Part shown: positions 24,655-33,216 of the stretch, one piece after another
Numbering within the stretch: position 1 is the stretch's first letter
How the letters are laid out: every line of letters begins with the position of its first letter
Source: Aerococcus urinae
Lineage (GTDB): Bacteria; Bacillota; Bacilli; Lactobacillales; Aerococcaceae
DNA: 64,000 bases
Assembly: GCF_001543175.1 (NCBI RefSeq)
Contig: NZ_CP014161.1
Location: 1,674,001-1,738,000, forward strand
Direction of reading: 5' to 3'
Notes under the pieces: model-generated
Told to the model about the DNA's origin: nothing
Databases searched by the model: none
Seen by the model: the letters and a program-made list of their open reading frames with translations, nothing else
Program-made: the position numbers and the translations under genes

Positions 24655-27060
24655 TTATCTTCTAAAGGAACCTGAGTAAGAAGGTCTGTAATAATGCGCT
24701 CTAGCAGAACGTCTCACGCGAGTTGGACGATAGGTTGATGGGCGATATCTTCGAGAATTGGAATAAGCTGTTGGAACTGAACTTCTTTCACTTGAACGAC
24801 TAAAGCTGTCAAAAGTGAATCCTCGTCGAATAACTCGATTCATTGGCGTTGCAAGAACTGTTCGAATTACCTTTGGATTGGGTTGAGGGACTCCATTAAT
24901 GTAGGTCGTTTCAATGATTGTCTTAATTTTCCCTTTTCGACCAGGATTAACAACGACTTCTTCTCGGGGAGCTAATGTTCTATCATCTATCACAATTACT
25001 CTCGGATCAGTTGTTTTAACTATAATTTCTCTTCTCACTTCAACAACTTGAGTTCCCACTTCCACGATCTCATCGCGTTTGTCGCGGAGGACACGGCTGG
25101 TAACTTCGGGGTTAGGTTGTGGACGCCCATTGACGTAAGTGGTCACGGTTCTTTCTTCTACGCGACCAGTAATTCCGCTTTGAATCACACGGCGCTCACC
25201 TTTTGGAAGGTTAGGATTCTCGCGAGTGATGGTTTGATAAGGGATTTCCTTGACAGTTACTCGGGAATCTTTACGAACTTCTTGGGTACCGACTTCCACA
25301 ATTTCATCACGTTTGTCACGGACTACTCGGCTAGTGATTTCTGGGTTAGGCTGTGGACGTCCATTGACGTAAGTCGTTGTTGTGGTTTCTTCGACGCGGC
25401 CGGTGATTCCGCTTTGAATCACGCGACGTTCTCCTTTTGCAAGGTTAGGATTCTCACGAGTGATGGTTTGGTAAGGAATTTCCTTAACGGTTACTTGAGA
25501 GTCTTGGCGAACCTCTTGGGTGCCGATTTCGATAATGCGATTTTGCCCTTGTTGAAGGACTCTTTCGCTCACTAAGCGGCGACTGACTTCTTTCTTGTTG
25601 ATGGTTTTGATATGGATTTGACTTTCGACAATAGTCTTCTTGCCTTCTTGGATCGTCCGTCGCAGACCCTTGCCAAGATTGGGGTTGTACTTGTAAATGG
25701 TATCGAAACCACTCGCTCTTTCTTGGCGGACTAGGCGGGTTTCTTCGACACGCCCTTTCTCTTGCTTAGAGTATGTGATCCGGGCCGTACCGTCTTGACG
25801 AACAGCCACCCCAGCACCTCCACGGTAGTAGGGGGCTACTTCAGAGGTAATGGCGAAAGTATATTGCTTACGGCGGTCAATCCCCAAGGCTTGGGCATTG
25901 ATGGATTGGACAATGCGGCCAGCCCCGTCCCCATAGATGGCTTGGAATTGACCACTACGGGCGCTGTATTTCAAAAGCAGTGGCTCAAATTCTTCAGGAC
26001 GGAATTGATCAGCGTCACGTTCATAACGGCCTTGCATCCGCTTGTTGTTGTATTCAAAACCATGGCTAGACCCGACAATCCGACTGGTCCCTGCTTGGTC
26101 ATTGCGAACGAAGGCTGTGTAACCACGATGTTGGTTGCCGGCAATGCGGTTAGACATGCCTTGCTTATCCATCTGATTGGTTTCTGGGTTGTAACGAATG
26201 TCAATCTTATAACCAAATGCCTTAGCGACGCCGCGGTTCTTGAGAATACCGCCTTGATTGAGGTAGTCTTGACCCTTGTTGGCGCCTTCAATAAATAAGA
26301 AACCAAAGCCGTCTGCAGCCGTGGTATTGTTGTGGTGGTCCAGGCGAACTTCTAAATTCAACTCAAAGTCTTTGTCGAAGCTCACCGCCTCCTTCTTCAC
26401 CAAGGCGCCGCGTTGGCTTTGAACATTGTGAATCATCCGTGATCCCAAGGCATTGCTATTGCCAAATTGAACTGATTGAACATTCTCAGGGCCACGGTCG
26501 GCCTTGGCTGGGTTATATTCTGTCGGGTCAAATTTGGTCACATTGGGACCTATCCGATCAAAATGATTTCTACCCAGGCCAGTTTCTGTGACGGTTCGGC
26601 TATCAGTCACTTCCTTACGGTCAATGACCCGGTCTTCGACGGTGCGCGTTTGGTCAGCTTCTCGGTTATATTCAACGTAGGCAGGTTGCTCGTCTCCACC
26701 CACAAGCACTTCATCGCTGGCTTCCAGGTCGGTATAGTAAGTCGCCCGATTTTCTGTACTGAAGACTGGTCGGCTGGTTGATTCGCTCACCTTATCAGTC
26801 AAGGAATAACTGCTGTCTGGAGAAACTGCCTTATCTGCCTCTCCTGATGAATGGCCTTGACCGTTTGCAAGGTCGGCTACATTTTCACTTGCTACGCCTT
26901 CAATTGAAGCTGCATGAGCCACAGAAGTCTCTCCCATAAAGAGCAAGCCGACAGCAACAGCGACTGAAGCCACACCGATATTTAAGCGTTTGATGGCATA
27001 GCGATAGGAGCGATTGCTACTTTTTTCACTGATCATTTTAAAGTTATTCTTCCCTAGCAT
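24655..27060 (-). CDS. Aap/SasG-like surface protein: L-type lectin plus G5 repeats, basic tail
   Basis: The 801-aa protein has a YSIRK-like signal (YAIKRLNIGVASVAVAVGLL) nearly identical to that of the next gene, and a linker to about 165. An L-type lectin domain (about 170-420) shows VSFDKDFELNLEVRLD, ADGFGFLFIEG and QYTFAITSEV. Four G5 repeats of about 78 residues follow; the middle two are almost identical (KEIPYQTITRENPNL, TYVNGRPQPNPE, DEIVEVGTQ). This is the architecture of staphylococcal Aap/SasG adhesins. There is no LPXTG: the last 54 residues are Arg/Tyr/Ser-rich (RRYRPSTYRPTRVRRSAR). Other frames show no hidden sortase signal. How it stays on the wall is unknown. Confidence 0.85.
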   Translation of the reverse strand: MLGKNNFKMISEKSSNRSYRYAIKRLNIGVASVAVAVGLLFMGETSVAHAASIEGVASENVADLANGQGHSSGEADKAVSPDSSYSLTDKVSESTSRPVFSTENRATYYTDLEASDEVLVGGDEQPAYVEYNREADQTRTVEDRVIDRKEVTDSRTVTETGLGRNHFDRIGPNVTKFDPTEYNPAKADRGPENVQSVQFGNSNALGSRMIHNVQSQRGALVKKEAVSFDKDFELNLEVRLDHHNNTTAADGFGFLFIEGANKGQDYLNQGGILKNRGVAKAFGYKIDIRYNPETNQMDKQGMSNRIAGNQHRGYTAFVRNDQAGTSRIVGSSHGFEYNNKRMQGRYERDADQFRPEEFEPLLLKYSARSGQFQAIYGDGAGRIVQSINAQALGIDRRKQYTFAITSEVAPYYRGGAGVAVRQDGTARITYSKQEKGRVEETRLVRQERASGFDTIYKYNPNLGKGLRRTIQEGKKTIVESQIHIKTINKKEVSRRLVSERVLQQGQNRIIEIGTQEVRQDSQVTVKEIPYQTITRENPNLAKGERRVIQSGITGRVEETTTTTYVNGRPQPNPEITSRVVRDKRDEIVEVGTQEVRKDSRVTVKEIPYQTITRENPNLPKGERRVIQSGITGRVEERTVTTYVNGRPQPNPEVTSRVLRDKRDEIVEVGTQVVEVRREIIVKTTDPRVIVIDDRTLAPREEVVVNPGRKGKIKTIIETTYINGVPQPNPKVIRTVLATPMNRVIRRGFTFDSFSRSSERSSVPTAYSNSRRYRPSTYRPTRVRRSARAHYYRPSYSGSFRR

Positions 27061-27506
27061 ATGTTTTGATTACCCTCTTTATATTCTTCTTAGTTTTTAA
27101 GTGTAAAAAGCAAATAATGTATAATAAAATATAAAAATTCGCTATTAGTTAAGCAAAAAAGAAATTGAAAAACTAGCAGATTTTTAAAAATAAATCAAAA
27201 CTCCTGATTATTTTTTAAACTAATAAGTATTTATCGCTTGAAAAAGTCCAGGAAGCTTGATTTAACGGCATTTCTCTTTTGCTTATGGTATATATTTTTC
27301 AAGAGGATAATAGCCCAAAAACATTTTATTATATTTATTATTAACTTTATTTGGAAATAATTTAATTATTTTTCGTTTTGCTGAACAAAAACTTTTTTCA
27401 CTTGATAAATATAATCGATTGCATATCATCGGATAAAACTTTCACCGCTTAGCTAAACAGAACTCTCCAGAAAATCTCAAGCTGAAAATTTCTTCTCTGA
27501 GCGCAC
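27061..27506. other. AT-rich upstream region of the surface-protein operon
   Basis: About 450 bp, strongly AT-rich compared with the flanking genes, hold no convincing ORF on either strand. It presumably contains promoter and regulatory sites of the two surface-protein genes. Apart from one candidate promoter near 27140, nothing specific can be assigned. Confidence 0.4.
27128..27156 (-). promoter_or_regulatory. Candidate promoter of the surface-protein operon
   Basis: TTGCTT (27151-27156) and TATATT (27128-27133) on the minus strand are 17 bp apart and about 70 bp before the start codon. The AT-rich context makes chance matches common. Confidence 0.35.
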
Positions 27507-27542
27507 AAAAAAAAGAGACCAGGACAAAAGTTCCAGTCTCTT
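27507..27542 (-). terminator. Terminator of trxB
   Basis: On the minus strand AAGAGACTGGA and TCCTGGTCTCTT form a stem with a 7-nt loop followed by eight T. A palindromic repeat lies between it and the trxB stop codon. Confidence 0.7.
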
Positions 27543-27562
27543 AATAAAATATAAACTATATC

Positions 27563-27722
27563 ATCAAAACTTGTTCTTCGACACGCTTGTCGCACTCTAT
27601 CCAAACCTGCTCCAAGCGCAGAGCAAGCGTCCGCTTCAGAAAAAGGCGCTAAATTCTCTTTGAGATTTTAGACGCCTTTTTCTTCCAGCGGTCTTGCTCT
27701 TCGATGCGCTTGTCGCACTCTA
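27563..27722. repeat. Intact beta-type palindromic repeat, overlapping trxB stop
   Basis: The core stem AAAAAGGCG/CGCCTTTTT with CTAAA/TTTAG is flanked by TTCAG and TTCCAGC, then by outer arms AGCGCAGAGCAAGCG and CTTGCTCTTCGATGCGCTT. It ends GTCGCACTCTA, where CTA is the complement of the trxB stop. A further arm copy (CTTCGACACGCTTGTCGCAC) lies at 27575. This is the clearest uninterrupted beta copy. Confidence 0.75.
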
Positions 27723-28652
27723 TCCTAAGGCTTCCACGTATTGGTAGGCTTCTTGTCCTGCGCTGCCGGCGTCACCGACTGCGGTGGAGACTTGGCGTAA
27801 TTTCTTCTTGCGGACATCCCCACAGGCAAAGATTCCTGGTACAGTGGTGGCCATGTTTTCATCGGTTAGGATCCAGCCTTCTTCATCAGTAATGCCTAAA
27901 TCACGAAATGCTTCACTATTAGGCAGGAGCCCCACATAGATGAAGACCCCGCCAGCTGGGACTTCAGTCAGATCATGGGTCTTAACATTTTCCACCACAA
28001 TGCTGGTAACTTGCTTACCGTCGCCTTTGATTTCTTTAACCACGCTATCCCAGGTAAAAGAAATCTTGTCGTTAGCAAAGGCGCGGTCTTGGAGAATTTT
28101 TTGGGCCCGTAATTGGTCCCGGCGGTGGATAATGTCGACCGTGTTGGCAAATTGGGTCAGGTAGCTCCCCTCTTCCACAGCCGAGTCGCCGCCACCGACC
28201 ACCTTGATGTCGCGGCCCTTATAGAAGGCCCCGTCACAAACGGCACAGTAGGAAACCCCGTGACCATTGTATTCTTCTTCTCCAGGCACATCCAAGGTTC
28301 GATGCACTGATCCGGTAGCGATAACAATAGCCTTGGCCTTGTAATCCCCATTATCGGTTTCAATCAGGTGGTAAGGTTTACCAGGGATTACTTTCTTCAC
28401 ATTACCAAAGACATACTCGGCTCCAAATTGCATGGCGCTTTCGTACATCTTGTTGGCCAGGTCCGGTCCAGAAATACTCTTGTAGCCGGGGTAGTTTTCC
28501 ACCGTGGCAGTATTAATCAGTTCCCCACCAGGAACTCCCCGTTCTAAGACAGCCACCGCTAAATTAGCCCGGGAAGCATACAAGGCGGCCGTTAAGCCGG
28601 CTGGTCCGGCACCGATAACAATCACATCATAAGTCTTAACTTCTTCACTCAC
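27720..28652 (-). CDS. trxB: Thioredoxin reductase
   Basis: This 310-aa flavoenzyme has FAD-binding GAGPAGLTAALYASRA at the N-terminus, the redox-active CAVCDGAFYKG, an NADPH-binding GGGDSAVEEG and the C-terminal FAD contact GIFACGDVRKK. It reduces thioredoxin with NADPH. It starts at GTG behind GGAGG and is last in the conserved hprK-lgt-gpsA-galU-trxB series. Its TAG stop is shared with the start of a beta palindromic repeat. Confidence 0.95.
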   Translation of the reverse strand: MSEEVKTYDVIVIGAGPAGLTAALYASRANLAVAVLERGVPGGELINTATVENYPGYKSISGPDLANKMYESAMQFGAEYVFGNVKKVIPGKPYHLIETDNGDYKAKAIVIATGSVHRTLDVPGEEEYNGHGVSYCAVCDGAFYKGRDIKVVGGGDSAVEEGSYLTQFANTVDIIHRRDQLRAQKILQDRAFANDKISFTWDSVVKEIKGDGKQVTSIVVENVKTHDLTEVPAGGVFIYVGLLPNSEAFRDLGITDEEGWILTDENMATTVPGIFACGDVRKKKLRQVSTAVGDAGSAGQEAYQYVEALG

Positions 28653-28739
28653 GTTGATTCCTCCACTTTTTCTCTTTAGTCACACTGAATCCCCAGCCTC
28701 CAAACGATCTGCGCGACAGGAACCCAGCGGACTAAACAA

Positions 28740-29615
28740 TTATTTCAAGTCCTTCTCTAAGTCAAGTAGGTAGGCGCGTAAGTCGTCTTTGATTTCAGGA
28801 TGGCGGAGGCCATAGGAAATACAGGTTTTCATATATTCTAACTTATTGCCGACATCATAGCGTTGGCCGCTGAATTCCAGGGCGAAGACCCTTTGTGTTT
28901 TATTCAAACGGTCAATGGCATCGGTCAATTGGATTTCATTACCGGCCCCAGGCTCTTGGGTTTCCAAGAGGTCAAAGATTTCTGGGGTCAAGAGGTAGCG
29001 ACCGATAATAGCCAAGTCACTCGGTGCCTCGCTAGGGTCAGGTTTTTCCACGAATTGGCGGACATTGTAGATCCCGTCCTTATATTGGGCTTCGGGGTCG
29101 ATTATCCCGTACTTACCCGTATCTTCATGAGGCACCCGCATGACGGCAATATTTGAGGCATGAGTCTCATGATAAGCGTCGATCAATTGTTTTGTCAAAG
29201 GAACTGCATCTTCCATCAAGTCATCGCCCAGCATAACCACAAAGGGTTCGTCGCCGACAAAGGCCTTGGCTTGTAAGACCGCGTCCCCTAGTCCCTTAGG
29301 ATAGGATTGGCGCTTGAAGAAGAGGTTGAGGCCAATGGTTTCTTGGACAATTTCCAGTAAGTCATCCTTGCCCTTGGCATGGAGGTTTTCTTCCAGCTCA
29401 ATATTGGAGTCAAAGTGGTCCTCGATCGGACGTTTGTTCTTTCCAGTAATGATTAAAATATCTTCAATCCCACTGGCCAGGGCTTCTTCCACGATGAATT
29501 GGATGGTGGGTTTATCAACAATTGGTAACATTTCTTTGGCCATCGCCTTGGTGGCTGGTAGGAAACGGGTTCCTAAACCAGCGGCAGGGATAATGGCTTT
29601 TCTTACTTTCGTCAT
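28740..29615 (-). CDS. galU: UTP-glucose-1-phosphate uridylyltransferase
   Basis: The 291-aa enzyme begins [20 protein letters not shown], the nucleotidyltransferase signature, with [26 protein letters not shown] and [12 protein letters not shown] further on. It makes UDP-glucose from UTP and glucose-1-phosphate, the product of PgcA. ATG 29615 has AAGGAG 6 nt upstream; the frame stays open for 34 codons further upstream but that part is unlike the family and has no ribosome site. Confidence 0.95.
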   Translation of the reverse strand: MTKVRKAIIPAAGLGTRFLPATKAMAKEMLPIVDKPTIQFIVEEALASGIEDILIITGKNKRPIEDHFDSNIELEENLHAKGKDDLLEIVQETIGLNLFFKRQSYPKGLGDAVLQAKAFVGDEPFVVMLGDDLMEDAVPLTKQLIDAYHETHASNIAVMRVPHEDTGKYGIIDPEAQYKDGIYNVRQFVEKPDPSEAPSDLAIIGRYLLTPEIFDLLETQEPGAGNEIQLTDAIDRLNKTQRVFALEFSGQRYDVGNKLEYMKTCISYGLRHPEIKDDLRAYLLDLEKDLK

Positions 29616-29784
29616 AGCTACTCCTTTATTCGTGAATCCATCTTCACGGTAATTATTGTGACAGTTGGCGTCACTAGTCTCTTCTCTTAATGTAAAAGTT
29701 GTTTTGCAATTTAGCAAGCCTTAAGGGGATTCTTAGTACTTTTTTATCGATTGCTAGTTCCCAATAAACTCTTAAAAAAGGCGC

Positions 29785-30867
29785 TTAATCGTTCAATCGA
29801 GCTTGTTTGGCCAAGGATTGTTCTAAGGCCAAGCGGTCTAATCCGACTTCTTGCTTACCTTGGCGTTTCATCAGGTCTTCCACCAGTTTTCTCAAGTCTT
29901 TATGGTCATAGAGGACCTGGTAGGTGGTTTGGGTGATGGGCATTTCGATACCGACTTTTTGGGCCAATTCATAGGCCGACTTGGTGGTGTGGACGCCTTC
30001 AACGATCATGCCCATGTGGTCGAGGACTTCACTGACGGACTTACCTTGACCAATTTGATAGCCGGCCTGCCAGTTCCTAGAAAAAGGCGAGGTACAGGTA
30101 ACGATTAAGTCCCCAATCCCGCTCAAACCGGCAAAGGTAAAGGGATCTGCCCCCAAGGCCACACCTAGCCGGGTAATCTCCGCCAGACCTCGAGTCATTA
30201 AGATGGCCTTAGCATTATCACCAAAGCCAAGTCCTGCGATAGCCCCGGAACAGAGGGCAATAATATTTTTCAAGGCACCACCGAGTTCCACCCCGACCAC
30301 GTCGTCATTGGTGTAGACCCTAAAATAAGCATTCATAAAGAGGGCTTGGAGGGCTTCAGCTGCCGCCAGATCTTGGCAGGCAGCGGTAATACCGGTGATA
30401 TCATGGCGGGCCACTTCTTCCGCATGACTGGGTCCTGATAAAACCACCGGTCCTTGGATGGCTAGACCTTTCAGACTTTCTTCTAGGATCACTGATACTC
30501 GTTCATGGGTTTCTAACTCCAGTCCCTTAGCCGCATGGAAGACCAGGGGCATGCCTGCATCCGCATCGGCTTGTCGCAAAATGTCGGCCACTTGCCCCGC
30601 CACTCCGCGAATGGCATTGGTCGGCACCACAAAACCGATCACTTGGGCCCCTTTAACGGCCGCTTCCAAATCAGAGGTAGCGACAATGTCTTTGGGCAAA
30701 GTGACCTCTTTTAAATAGGCGGCATTGGTGTGTTCTTGGTTAATTTCATCCGCCTGATTTTGCCGGTGGGTCCAGAGAGTCACCTGGTGGCCATTTTCCG
30801 CTAAGACCATGGCCAAGGCGGTCCCCCAGGAACCAGCACCCAGTAAGCTAATTGCTTGTTTTACCAT
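29785..30867 (-). CDS. gpsA: NAD(P)-dependent glycerol-3-phosphate dehydrogenase
   Basis: The 360-aa enzyme has the Rossmann motif LLGAGSWGTALAMVLAENG and the catalytic-lysine region GVELGGALKNIIALCSG. It converts dihydroxyacetone phosphate to sn-glycerol-3-phosphate for phospholipid and lipoteichoic acid synthesis. ATG 30867 with AGGAG is chosen over an upstream in-frame ATG that lacks a site. It lies between lgt and galU, the usual Lactobacillales order. Confidence 0.95.
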   Translation of the reverse strand: MVKQAISLLGAGSWGTALAMVLAENGHQVTLWTHRQNQADEINQEHTNAAYLKEVTLPKDIVATSDLEAAVKGAQVIGFVVPTNAIRGVAGQVADILRQADADAGMPLVFHAAKGLELETHERVSVILEESLKGLAIQGPVVLSGPSHAEEVARHDITGITAACQDLAAAEALQALFMNAYFRVYTNDDVVGVELGGALKNIIALCSGAIAGLGFGDNAKAILMTRGLAEITRLGVALGADPFTFAGLSGIGDLIVTCTSPFSRNWQAGYQIGQGKSVSEVLDHMGMIVEGVHTTKSAYELAQKVGIEMPITQTTYQVLYDHKDLRKLVEDLMKRQGKQEVGLDRLALEQSLAKQARLND

Positions 30868-30909
30868 TATCTTCTCCTTTAATTCACTTTCATACAAATT
30901 GACTTGCCC

Positions 30910-31800
30910 TTAGGCTGATTTTTTGGCTTGGGCCCGCCGCTTACTTAAGTAATCATAGTCGCTGTAATAAGGCAGGTCTGACTTTTGGCTGCGACGGTAG
31001 ATCAAGAGGGCAATCCCCACGACCACCAGAACTAAGGACAGGGCTTGGGAGACCCGGATCGGGCCTAGGTAGAGGGAATCGGTCCGTAAGCCTTCAATGA
31101 AGAAGCGTCCGGTCCCGTACCAAACTAAGTATAAGAGCCCGGTTTCCCCGAGTTTTAAGGTCTTATGATGGTGACGGAGGAAGAGTAAGACCCCTACCCC
31201 CAGTATATTCCATAGGGATTCGTAGAGAAAGGTGGGATGGTAGTATTGGCCGTTAATAAACATTTGTTCAACAATAAAATTAGGTAAGTGGAGAGCCTCC
31301 CGCAAGAAGCTTTCGCTCACCGGACCTCCGTGGGCCTCTTGGTTGACGAAGTTGCCCCAGCGGCCAATCCCTTGAGCTAAAAGCAAGTAAGGCATGATCA
31401 CATCCGCCAAGAAGCTCACCTTCATCTCGTGACGCTTGGCATAGATAATCGCCGTCAAAGCCCCCGCAATCACGCCCCCGTAAATAGCAATGCCGCCCTG
31501 CCAGATAGCAATAATTTCGCCCAGGTTTTCCCGGTAGTAGTCCCATTCAAAGATCACATAATAGAGCCGAGCCCCGATAAAACCGATGGGAATGGCCCAC
31601 ATGATCATATCCATGACCTGGTCACTATCAAAACCCTTGCGTTCAATTTCTTTAAGGATCAATTCCACCGCCAAAAACATACCCAGGGCAATAATAATCC
31701 CGTACCAACGGATCTCAATTCCTAAAAAGGAAAAGGCCACTGGATCAATGGTCAGGAGATTAAAGCTAGGTAGCAAATTTCCCAGTAAAGTCGTCATCAT
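30910..31800 (-). CDS. lgt: Prolipoprotein diacylglyceryl transferase
   Basis: This 296-aa multi-pass membrane enzyme carries the Lgt signature GRWGNFVNQEAHGGPV, plus YHPTFLYESLWN and GLRTDSLYLG. It moves diacylglycerol from phosphatidylglycerol to the lipobox cysteine of prolipoproteins. One likely client in this window is the phosphoesterase at 43641. Its ATG overlaps the hprK stop by four bases. The C-terminus is basic (LSKRRAQAKKSA). Confidence 0.95.
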   Translation of the reverse strand: MMTTLLGNLLPSFNLLTIDPVAFSFLGIEIRWYGIIIALGMFLAVELILKEIERKGFDSDQVMDMIMWAIPIGFIGARLYYVIFEWDYYRENLGEIIAIWQGGIAIYGGVIAGALTAIIYAKRHEMKVSFLADVIMPYLLLAQGIGRWGNFVNQEAHGGPVSESFLREALHLPNFIVEQMFINGQYYHPTFLYESLWNILGVGVLLFLRHHHKTLKLGETGLLYLVWYGTGRFFIEGLRTDSLYLGPIRVSQALSLVLVVVGIALLIYRRSQKSDLPYYSDYDYLSKRRAQAKKSA

Positions 31801-32777
31801 GACTGATCGCCCGCTTCCGCCTGGTCGTTTTCAGCGTGGGTCTTGGCATCTGCTTCCTGGTTGGCTTGGATTAAGTGGGTCAGTCTTTCCTCGAATTCCT
31901 TACCGGCATTGTAGCCCATATTATTGGCCCGAAGATTCATGGCCGCGACTTCGACAATATTGGAAGAATTCCGCCCTGTGCGGACAGGCACGGTAATTTG
32001 AGGCACATCCACTCCTAAGAGCGACACCATTTCCGGCTCCGAGCCCAAGCGTTCATAATCTTCATCATCATCCCACATCACTAAGCGGACAATCAAATGC
32101 AGTTGTTGGGCTTGTTTAACCGCCCCAGCCCCAAAGAGGGTAAGGACATTAATAATGCCCAGGCCGCGGATTTCGATCATATTTTGTAAGATGGCCGGCG
32201 CCTCACCCACGATAGAATAGTCATCGCGTTTATGGAGTTCCACCCGGTCATCCGCCACAAGACGGTGGCCGTTCTTAATTAGCTCCAGGGCGGTTTCGGA
32301 CTTGCCGATCCCGCTGTCCCCAATAATCATAATTCCCAAACCATACACGTCTACAAAGACGCCATGCTTGGACACCCGGGGCGCCAAACGCTCCTGAAGA
32401 TAGGTAGTGATATTAGAATAGAGCCGGGTGGTCACCGCACTCCCCTGTAAAATTGGGATCTGATTTTCTTCAGCCGCTTGAAAGACCTCATATTCCGGCA
32501 TCAAGTCGCGGGAGAAAATAAAGACCGGCGTATCTTCCCGAGACATCCGTCGCATGATCAAGAGCCGCTCATCACTAGTCATTTTCTTCAAATAGGAGTG
32601 CTCATTACGGCCAAACAATTGGACCCGTTCCGAGGGATAATAGTTAAAATAGCCCGATAATTCCAAACCCGGACGGGAAATGTCGCTGGTTTGAATCAAA
32701 CGGTCTAAATACTCCTCTCCCTGGAGCACCTTTAGCCCAAGCTGATCCCTGAGCTCTTTAACGGTTACTGCTTCCAT
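31797..32777 (-). CDS. hprK: HPr(Ser) kinase/phosphorylase
   Basis: This 326-aa bifunctional enzyme phosphorylates HPr on serine and dephosphorylates it, controlling CcpA-dependent catabolite repression. It has the P-loop GDSGIGKSETALELI, the HprK signature EIRGLGIINVLTLFGAGAV and DDRVELHK. ATG 32777 (MEAVTVKELRDQL) has AAGGAAA upstream; an in-frame extension of ten codons lacks homology. The C-terminal 25 residues are acidic. Several cre-like boxes in the window are consistent with active CcpA control. Confidence 0.95.
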   Translation of the reverse strand: MEAVTVKELRDQLGLKVLQGEEYLDRLIQTSDISRPGLELSGYFNYYPSERVQLFGRNEHSYLKKMTSDERLLIMRRMSREDTPVFIFSRDLMPEYEVFQAAEENQIPILQGSAVTTRLYSNITTYLQERLAPRVSKHGVFVDVYGLGIMIIGDSGIGKSETALELIKNGHRLVADDRVELHKRDDYSIVGEAPAILQNMIEIRGLGIINVLTLFGAGAVKQAQQLHLIVRLVMWDDDEDYERLGSEPEMVSLLGVDVPQITVPVRTGRNSSNIVEVAAMNLRANNMGYNAGKEFEERLTHLIQANQEADAKTHAENDQAEAGDQS

Positions 32778-32810
32778 AATTGTTTCCTTTCTCTTTTTAA
32801 ATCTCACTTC

Positions 32811-32839
32811 ATTTTACCATAGGCCCAGGCCATTAGTAA
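32811..32839 (-). promoter_or_regulatory. Candidate promoter of hprK
   Basis: TTACTA (32834-32839) and extended -10 TGGTAAAAT (hexamer 32811-32816) on the minus strand, 17-bp spacing, 33 bp before the hprK ATG. A palindromic repeat begins right upstream. Confidence 0.45.
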
Positions 32840-32843
32840 GGCT

Positions 32844-33091
32844 AGAGAGTGTGACAGTCACAACAAAGGACGAAATCGCTGGAGGAAAATACCATAAGCA
32901 CAGCTATGAGGATGTGAGGAAGGATCAGGGAGGGAGATTCCTTGGAGGAAAAGATGATAAGATCAGCTTGCTGATCGTTCAACTTTTCTGAAAGGACATC
33001 CCCTCACCCTTCCAAACTCAACTGTCTGTGTGTTGGTATTTTCTGAAGCGGACGTTCGTCCTGTGACTGGAACACGTTTTGAGAGTGTGAC
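32844..33091. repeat. Nested palindromic repeat: delta hairpin inside gamma hairpin
   Basis: The outer gamma arms are AGAGTGTGACAGTCAC with GGACGAAATCGCTGGAGG at the left. At the right are TTTTCTGAAGCGGACG, TCCTGTGACTGGAACACG and GAGAGTGTGAC. Inside the gamma loop, 32908-33023 is a delta hairpin: GGATGTGAGGAAGGATCAGG, GAGATTCCTTGGAGGAAAAG and GATGATAAGATCAGC pair with GCTGATCGTTC, CTTTTCTGAAAGGACATCCC and CCCTTCC, ending AAACTCAACT. Located between the liaZ-like terminator and the hprK promoter. Confidence 0.75.
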
Positions 33092-33137
33092 GGGTGCACC
33101 AAAAGCCAAAAAGAATCCTGAACCAAGGCTAACTAAT

Positions 33138-33167
33138 AAAAAAGACTGCAACAGCCGTCGCAGTCCA
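33138..33167 (-). terminator. Terminator of the PspC/LiaZ-like operon
   Basis: On the minus strand GGACTGCGAC/GTTGCAGTC with a short loop is followed by six T, about 50 nt after the stop codon at 33214. Confidence 0.7.
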
Positions 33168-33198
33168 TTAACGATTAATAACACTTAAGTAAAAGCTA

Positions 33199-33216
33199 TT
33201 TCCATCGCACTCTCTA
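33199..33216. repeat. Palindrome end fragment at the LiaZ-like stop codon
   Basis: CATCGCACTCTCTAG matches the GTCGCACTCTA end of the beta and gamma repeats and again coincides with a stop codon (TAG at 33214-33216). No partner arm is present nearby. Confidence 0.4.

Noticed and set aside
25048-25575. Plus-strand ORF of 175 codons opposite the G5 repeats
   Set aside because: It is the antisense shadow of two near-identical G5 repeats, with internal periodicity matching them and no initiation site.
29616-29717. 34-codon N-terminal extension of GalU
   Set aside because: No ribosome site at the upstream ATG; AAGGAG and family start agree on 29615.
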